Below are positions 7,189 to 9,562 of a stretch of DNA of 9,562 bases, piece by piece. The DNA lies in NCBI GenBank assembly GCA_937952395.1, contig CALFYV010000228.1, forward strand, positions 1 through 9,562, in the 5' to 3' direction. The first letter of the stretch is position 1. Every line of letters begins with the position of its first letter. The notes under the pieces are model-generated. The model was not told the DNA's origin. It searched no databases and worked only from the letters and a program-made list of their open reading frames with translations. The position numbers were made by a program, and so were the translations under genes. This DNA is from an uncultured Bacteriovoracaceae bacterium. GTDB lineage: Bacteria; Bdellovibrionota; Bacteriovoracia; Bacteriovoracales; Bacteriovoracaceae.

Positions 7189-7245
7189 AAGAACTCCAAT
7201 AGTTTTAGGCTCTTAATTAACTCTCCCATGGGAAAATGGCAAGAA

Positions 7246-7251
7246 ATTATA
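7246..7251 (-). promoter_or_regulatory. Candidate -10 element for gltX
   Basis: The minus strand reads TATAAT, a perfect -10 hexamer, 57 nt before the gltX ATG, giving a leader of about 50 nt. There is no good -35 at 17 nt; a TTGAAA lies 23 nt upstream, which is too far. The leader includes the 10-nt palindrome TCCCATGGGA (7224-7233). Confidence 0.4.
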
Positions 7252-7305
7252 CGGTTGTGATTCTTTCCTGGACCTTTCAATAGCTCTGCGTTACAAAACA
7301 TTTCT

Positions 7306-7830
7306 ATGAAAACAGTAATATTCATATCTTTTTTTAGTTACTCAATTTTGGCAAATGAGCTGTCCATTTCTACCTATAAAAATAAACAAGGTTTAATTTC
7401 AGTTGTGATGGAGCAGAAAAATTTAAAGGGAATAATTGGAGAAGCCAGAGGATTACTCTGGAAAAGTCAGCATAACGAAATTATTAGTAACTATTATGAT
7501 TTAGAAATTGTTTTGGGTTATGAAATTTCATGTTTATCAACCTATGCTTCCCAAGAAAAACATTTCTGTGAATTTAGTCTAGATAAAGAGGGTGAATTCG
7601 CTAATTACCGCAGTAAAAACTTAGTCAAAGCACCTTTTTTAAGCTTAAGAGAAAGATTAAGTTTATCTTGGGAACACTTCATGAATCCAAATAGTTTTCC
7701 TATTTTTAGCATTAAATTTAAGCGCTATGAATTAGGAAACTTTCAAAACGAAAAGCGATTCGACAAGCACTGCAATAAAATAGGTTATTGCAAGCTCACT
7801 TTCAATCAAAACGGTTATTTTCTTTATTGA
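7306..7830 (+). CDS. Exported 174-aa protein of unknown function
   Basis: I do not recognise the family. A signal peptide is visible (MKTVIFISFFSYSILA, cleavage near residue 16), so the protein is exported; no later membrane segment is seen. The mature part contains four cysteines in two pairs (C76 and C88; C156 and C162), compatible with two disulfides. It is rich in aromatic residues and alternating strands (LISVVMEQ, YYDLEIVLGYEISC, FPIFSIKFKRYEL). The start ATG has no evident ribosome site, but it is the only one that gives the signal peptide. The gene diverges from gltX across 117 nt. At its end it overlaps the carD coding region by 7 nt, tail-to-tail. An exported signal peptide plus paired cysteines makes a real gene likely. 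Confidence 0.75.
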   Translation: MKTVIFISFFSYSILANELSISTYKNKQGLISVVMEQKNLKGIIGEARGLLWKSQHNEIISNYYDLEIVLGYEISCLSTYASQEKHFCEFSLDKEGEFANYRSKNLVKAPFLSLRERLSLSWEHFMNPNSFPIFSIKFKRYELGNFQNEKRFDKHCNKIGYCKLTFNQNGYFLY

Positions 7831-8306
7831 TCAAGAGAATAGAGATTTTCAATTTTTCCAGTGATATCTTTTTCTGCAATTCCTGAAGCTAGGGCCACTT
7901 CTTTTACAATCAAATCGCGACACTGCTCCAACATTTTCTTTTCACCAAAACTCAATTTTTTAGATACTTTTAGAAGTAGTAATTGTCTTAGTACATCGGC
8001 GATTTCAAGTAATGAACCGGTTTTCACTTTGGCGACATACTCTCTATGACGTCTATTCCAAGTTGAGTTATCGACTTTTACATCTTGCTCACCAAGTAAC
8101 ACAAAAACATCATCGATTTCTTTTTGGCTCACTAGACCTCGGACACCGTCCTTACTTTCCGTAGGAACCATGATGGTCATTCCATTAGCTACAATCTTGA
8201 TAATATAAAATGATTTATCGACACCGGCTAAGTTCTTCAGATCTATATTAGTTATTTGTCCTACACCGTGTCCCGGACAAACGACATAATCACCTATTTG
8301 ATACAT
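7824..8306 (-). CDS. carD: CarD/CdnL-family RNA polymerase-binding transcription regulator
   Basis: CarD proteins bind the RNA polymerase beta subunit and stabilise open promoter complexes, notably at rRNA promoters. This 160-aa protein has the N-terminal Tudor-like RNAP-interaction domain (residues 1-65: YQIGDYVVCPGHGVGQI, then FYIIKI and MTIMVPT). A C-terminal all-helical DNA-binding domain follows. W83 in STWNRRHREY is at the place of the conserved Trp that, in Mycobacterium and Thermus CarD, wedges into the upstream fork of the bubble. The C-terminal LSFGEKKMLEQCRDLIVKE motif is also family-typical. I chose ATG 8306 because GGAGG lies 7 nt upstream; an upstream in-frame GTG at 8324 sits against that ribosome site and would add only six residues. 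The CdnL type (housekeeping, essential in myxobacteria) fits the length better than the larger CarD of carotenoid control. Confidence 0.92.
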   Translation of the reverse strand: MYQIGDYVVCPGHGVGQITNIDLKNLAGVDKSFYIIKIVANGMTIMVPTESKDGVRGLVSQKEIDDVFVLLGEQDVKVDNSTWNRRHREYVAKVKTGSLLEIADVLRQLLLLKVSKKLSFGEKKMLEQCRDLIVKEVALASGIAEKDITGKIENLYSLDQ

Positions 8307-8313
8307 TGAGAAT

Positions 8314-8318
8314 CCTCC
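8314..8318 (-). promoter_or_regulatory. carD ribosome binding site that decides the start
   Basis: GGAGG on the minus strand lies 7 nt before ATG 8306. It overlaps the codons that would follow the alternative GTG at 8324, so translation should begin at 8306. Confidence 0.8.
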
Positions 8319-8360
8319 GCACACAATTCAAGGATGTGCTTCCTCTAATCATACTTTACA

Positions 8361-8389
8361 TTTATAACGCATCACAAAATCAAAAGCAA
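8361..8389 (-). promoter_or_regulatory. Candidate carD promoter
   Basis: On the minus strand TTGCTT (8389-8384) is separated by 17 nt from TATAAA (8366-8361), which matches 5 of 6 bases of the -10 consensus. The -35 box is weak (3 of 6). The predicted leader is about 48 nt. It diverges from the protease promoter. Confidence 0.45.
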
Positions 8390-8445
8390 TTCGATTGAAA
8401 AGATTATAGTTATCACTTCGCAGCATTTAGAGCTTTCTGTGAAAA

Positions 8446-8467
8446 TCTTACATCAATAGATGTAAGA
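8446..8467. repeat. Perfect 9-bp inverted repeat, possible operator
   Basis: TCTTACATC (8446-8454) and GATGTAAGA (8459-8467) are perfect complements around an AATA loop. A third TGTAAGA occurs at 8483-8489, 22 nt (about two helix turns) after the second at 8461. The repeat lies between the predicted -35 and -10 boxes of the protease gene, a common place for a regulator site. It has no T-run and sits upstream of both flanking genes, so it is not a terminator. Confidence 0.55.
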
Positions 8468-8474
8468 CTATATT
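8447..8474 (+). promoter_or_regulatory. Candidate protease promoter
   Basis: CTTACA (8447-8452, 4 of 6 match to the -35 consensus) is followed after 16 nt by TATATT (8469-8474, 5 of 6 match to the -10). The predicted start is near 8481 and the leader about 59 nt. The -35 box is one arm of a perfect inverted repeat, whose other arm ends next to the -10 box. Confidence 0.4.
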
Positions 8475-8478
8475 AATT

Positions 8479-8499
8479 ACACTGTAAGAAATTCAGTGT
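8479..8499. repeat. Short stem-loop at the predicted protease transcript start
   Basis: ACACTG (8479-8484) and CAGTGT (8494-8499) form a perfect 6-bp stem around a 9-nt loop. It would fold at the extreme 5' end of the protease mRNA and may protect or regulate it, or be a second regulator site. Confidence 0.35.
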
Positions 8500-8539
8500 T
8501 AGAAATTAACCCGAGAGCTTTAGTCAGGCAGGGGGATAA

Positions 8540-9562
8540 ATGCAAAAAAAACTTATCTGTTTCTTTTCGACTTTATGTTTAACTTTACCCGCTTTCGCTA
8601 ATGTGGAGCATATTTTTGGAGATGATAACCGAAAAAGTGTCTACGAAGTAAGAGATAATTTGCTTAAAAATGCTGCCAGGGCCACAGTCATGGCTGTAGA
8701 TAAATCTTATTTACAACCACTCGATAATGTTGGAAGTAAATTTAAAATTTTCGGTTATTCCTACAAGAAAGCAAACAAAGTGTGCCCAGGAGTTAAATTC
8801 GAAGATGAAACAGCTACGGCTTTTTGTAGTGGTTTTTTAGTCGGTCCACAAACAATCATTACTGCCGGCCATTGTATTGGCAATGATCCTGCTAATTTTT
8901 GTAAAGATAATACCTTTGTTTTTGATTTCGGAAATTTTAACGGCCCCAAGGATCTTAATTTTCAAAAAACAGGTCGTGATGGGTGGTTTTTAACTGGCAA
9001 AGTTTTTACTCAAAATCGCGAGATTTATAACTGTGAAAAGGTGCTTACGTACAAAAATAGTTCTAATCACGACTATGCCATTATCAAATTAAAGCATGCT
9101 GTAATAGATCGAGTACCTATGGACTATAGAAGTTCAGGGGTAGTTGAAACCAGAAGCCAGGTTGCCACCATCGGCTTCCCTTCAGGACTTCCTATGAAAG
9201 TTGCCGATGAGGGAAGAGTTATTAGGCACTATGGAGAGAGCACATTCTCAACTTCCTTAGATACATTTCCTGGGAATTCAGGTGGGCCTGTTATTAATCA
9301 AAAAACAGGAATAATAGAAGGGATTCATGTTACCGGTTCAGTCACAACTTATATTCCAGGAAACAGCGATTGTTCAGTGTTGGCCCAATCTCCAGAGTTT
9401 GGGGCGCAGGTATCTTATGCTGGAGAAACCAAAATCACTTTAATTAGTTCAATTATTACTGATATTTTAAATGGAAAAGAACCATCACCAATACCAGAAC
9501 CAACGCCTACACCTAAACCCAAAGAGCCGTCATCTGGCTCATGGGGAGGACGCTCAAAACTA
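8540..9562 (+). CDS. Secreted chymotrypsin-fold serine protease (V8/trypsin-like), 3' end cut off
   Basis: The 341 visible codons run open to the window edge. A signal peptide (MQKKLICFFSTLCLTLPAFA, cleavage near residue 20) sends it out of the cytoplasm. The catalytic triad is visible as H111 in ITAGHC, D178 in NHDYAIIKL and S247 in DTFPGNSGGPV. The last motif resembles V8-like glutamyl endopeptidases more than classical trypsin, so specificity is uncertain. C96 and C112 are placed like the usual His-loop disulfide; C82, C121, C165 and C278 may form others. Residues 21-90 may be a pro-segment. After the catalytic domain (to about 311) comes a Pro-rich linker (315-330, PxPxPxP type) and then SSGSWGG, so another C-terminal segment or domain should follow beyond the window. 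A strong ribosome site AGGGGG lies 4 nt before the ATG. In a predator it could digest prey protein, but this is inference. Confidence 0.9.
   Translation, partial: MQKKLICFFSTLCLTLPAFANVEHIFGDDNRKSVYEVRDNLLKNAARATVMAVDKSYLQPLDNVGSKFKIFGYSYKKANKVCPGVKFEDETATAFCSGFLVGPQTIITAGHCIGNDPANFCKDNTFVFDFGNFNGPKDLNFQKTGRDGWFLTGKVFTQNREIYNCEKVLTYKNSSNHDYAIIKLKHAVIDRVPMDYRSSGVVETRSQVATIGFPSGLPMKVADEGRVIRHYGESTFSTSLDTFPGNSGGPVINQKTGIIEGIHVTGSVTTYIPGNSDCSVLAQSPEFGAQVSYAGETKITLISSIITDILNGKEPSPIPEPTPTPKPKEPSSGSWGGRSKL

Noticed and set aside
7224..7233. TCCCATGGGA palindrome in the gltX leader
   Set aside because: A 10-nt palindrome without a loop is common by chance; no repeat or T-box-like leader structure surrounds it.
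7861..8049. 62-codon + strand open frame
   Set aside because: Antisense to carD, which is certain; composition is typical of a shadow frame.
8325..8539. Possible small RNA or extra gene in the carD/protease intergenic region
   Set aside because: No open frame with a ribosome site and no terminator-like end; the stem-loops are better explained as promoter or leader elements.
8761..8949. 62-codon minus-strand open frame
   Set aside because: Antisense to the protease catalytic domain, including the active-site His region.

Overview
The window is AT-rich and tightly packed. It holds biosynthetic and housekeeping genes (pyrF end, pyrE, lysA, gltX, carD) mixed with genes for small or medium exported proteins that have clear signal peptides but no family I recognise. 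It also holds a cell-wall amidase and a secreted serine protease. This mix, with a CarD/CdnL-type RNA polymerase regulator, fits an AT-rich member of the former Deltaproteobacteria, most likely a Bdellovibrionota (Bacteriovorax/Halobacteriovorax-like) predator. That placement is an inference from gene content and is not proven here.

Left part (1-2043, + strand): the end of pyrF, pyrE and lysA form an overlapping operon (ATGA junction, then a 25-nt overlap). It joins UMP synthesis (orotate phosphoribosyltransferase plus OMP decarboxylase) to the last step of lysine synthesis. lysA runs tail-to-tail, 4 nt away, into a minus-strand gene (2794-2048). That gene has a good ribosome site and an N-terminal membrane segment, but one in-frame TAA at codon 25 splits it. 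Divergent from it is a short Lys-rich + strand gene whose best start (2913) follows a near-consensus sigma70-type promoter (2862-2890). A 76-aa exported protein is convergent with it.

Middle part (3568-7188, minus strand): transcription order is gltX, then an exported six-cysteine protein of unknown family, then an exported N-acetylmuramoyl-L-alanine amidase. The last two are translationally coupled through a 4-nt ATGA overlap and probably act together in the envelope. A hairpin lies beyond the amidase stop codon.

Right part (7306-9562): an exported 174-aa protein of unknown function (+) converges with carD (minus), their ends overlapping by 7 nt. carD diverges from a secreted V8/trypsin-like protease (+) that runs off the window. 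The roughly 230-nt carD/protease intergenic region carries promoter-like elements in both directions. A perfect 9-bp inverted repeat sits in the protease promoter spacer, and a second stem-loop lies at its predicted transcript start.

I found no tRNA, rRNA, CRISPR array, insertion sequence or phage gene. I saw no convincing new multi-gene system. The best leads are the interrupted membrane-anchored gene, the coupled six-cysteine protein/amidase pair, and the inverted-repeat control region of the protease.
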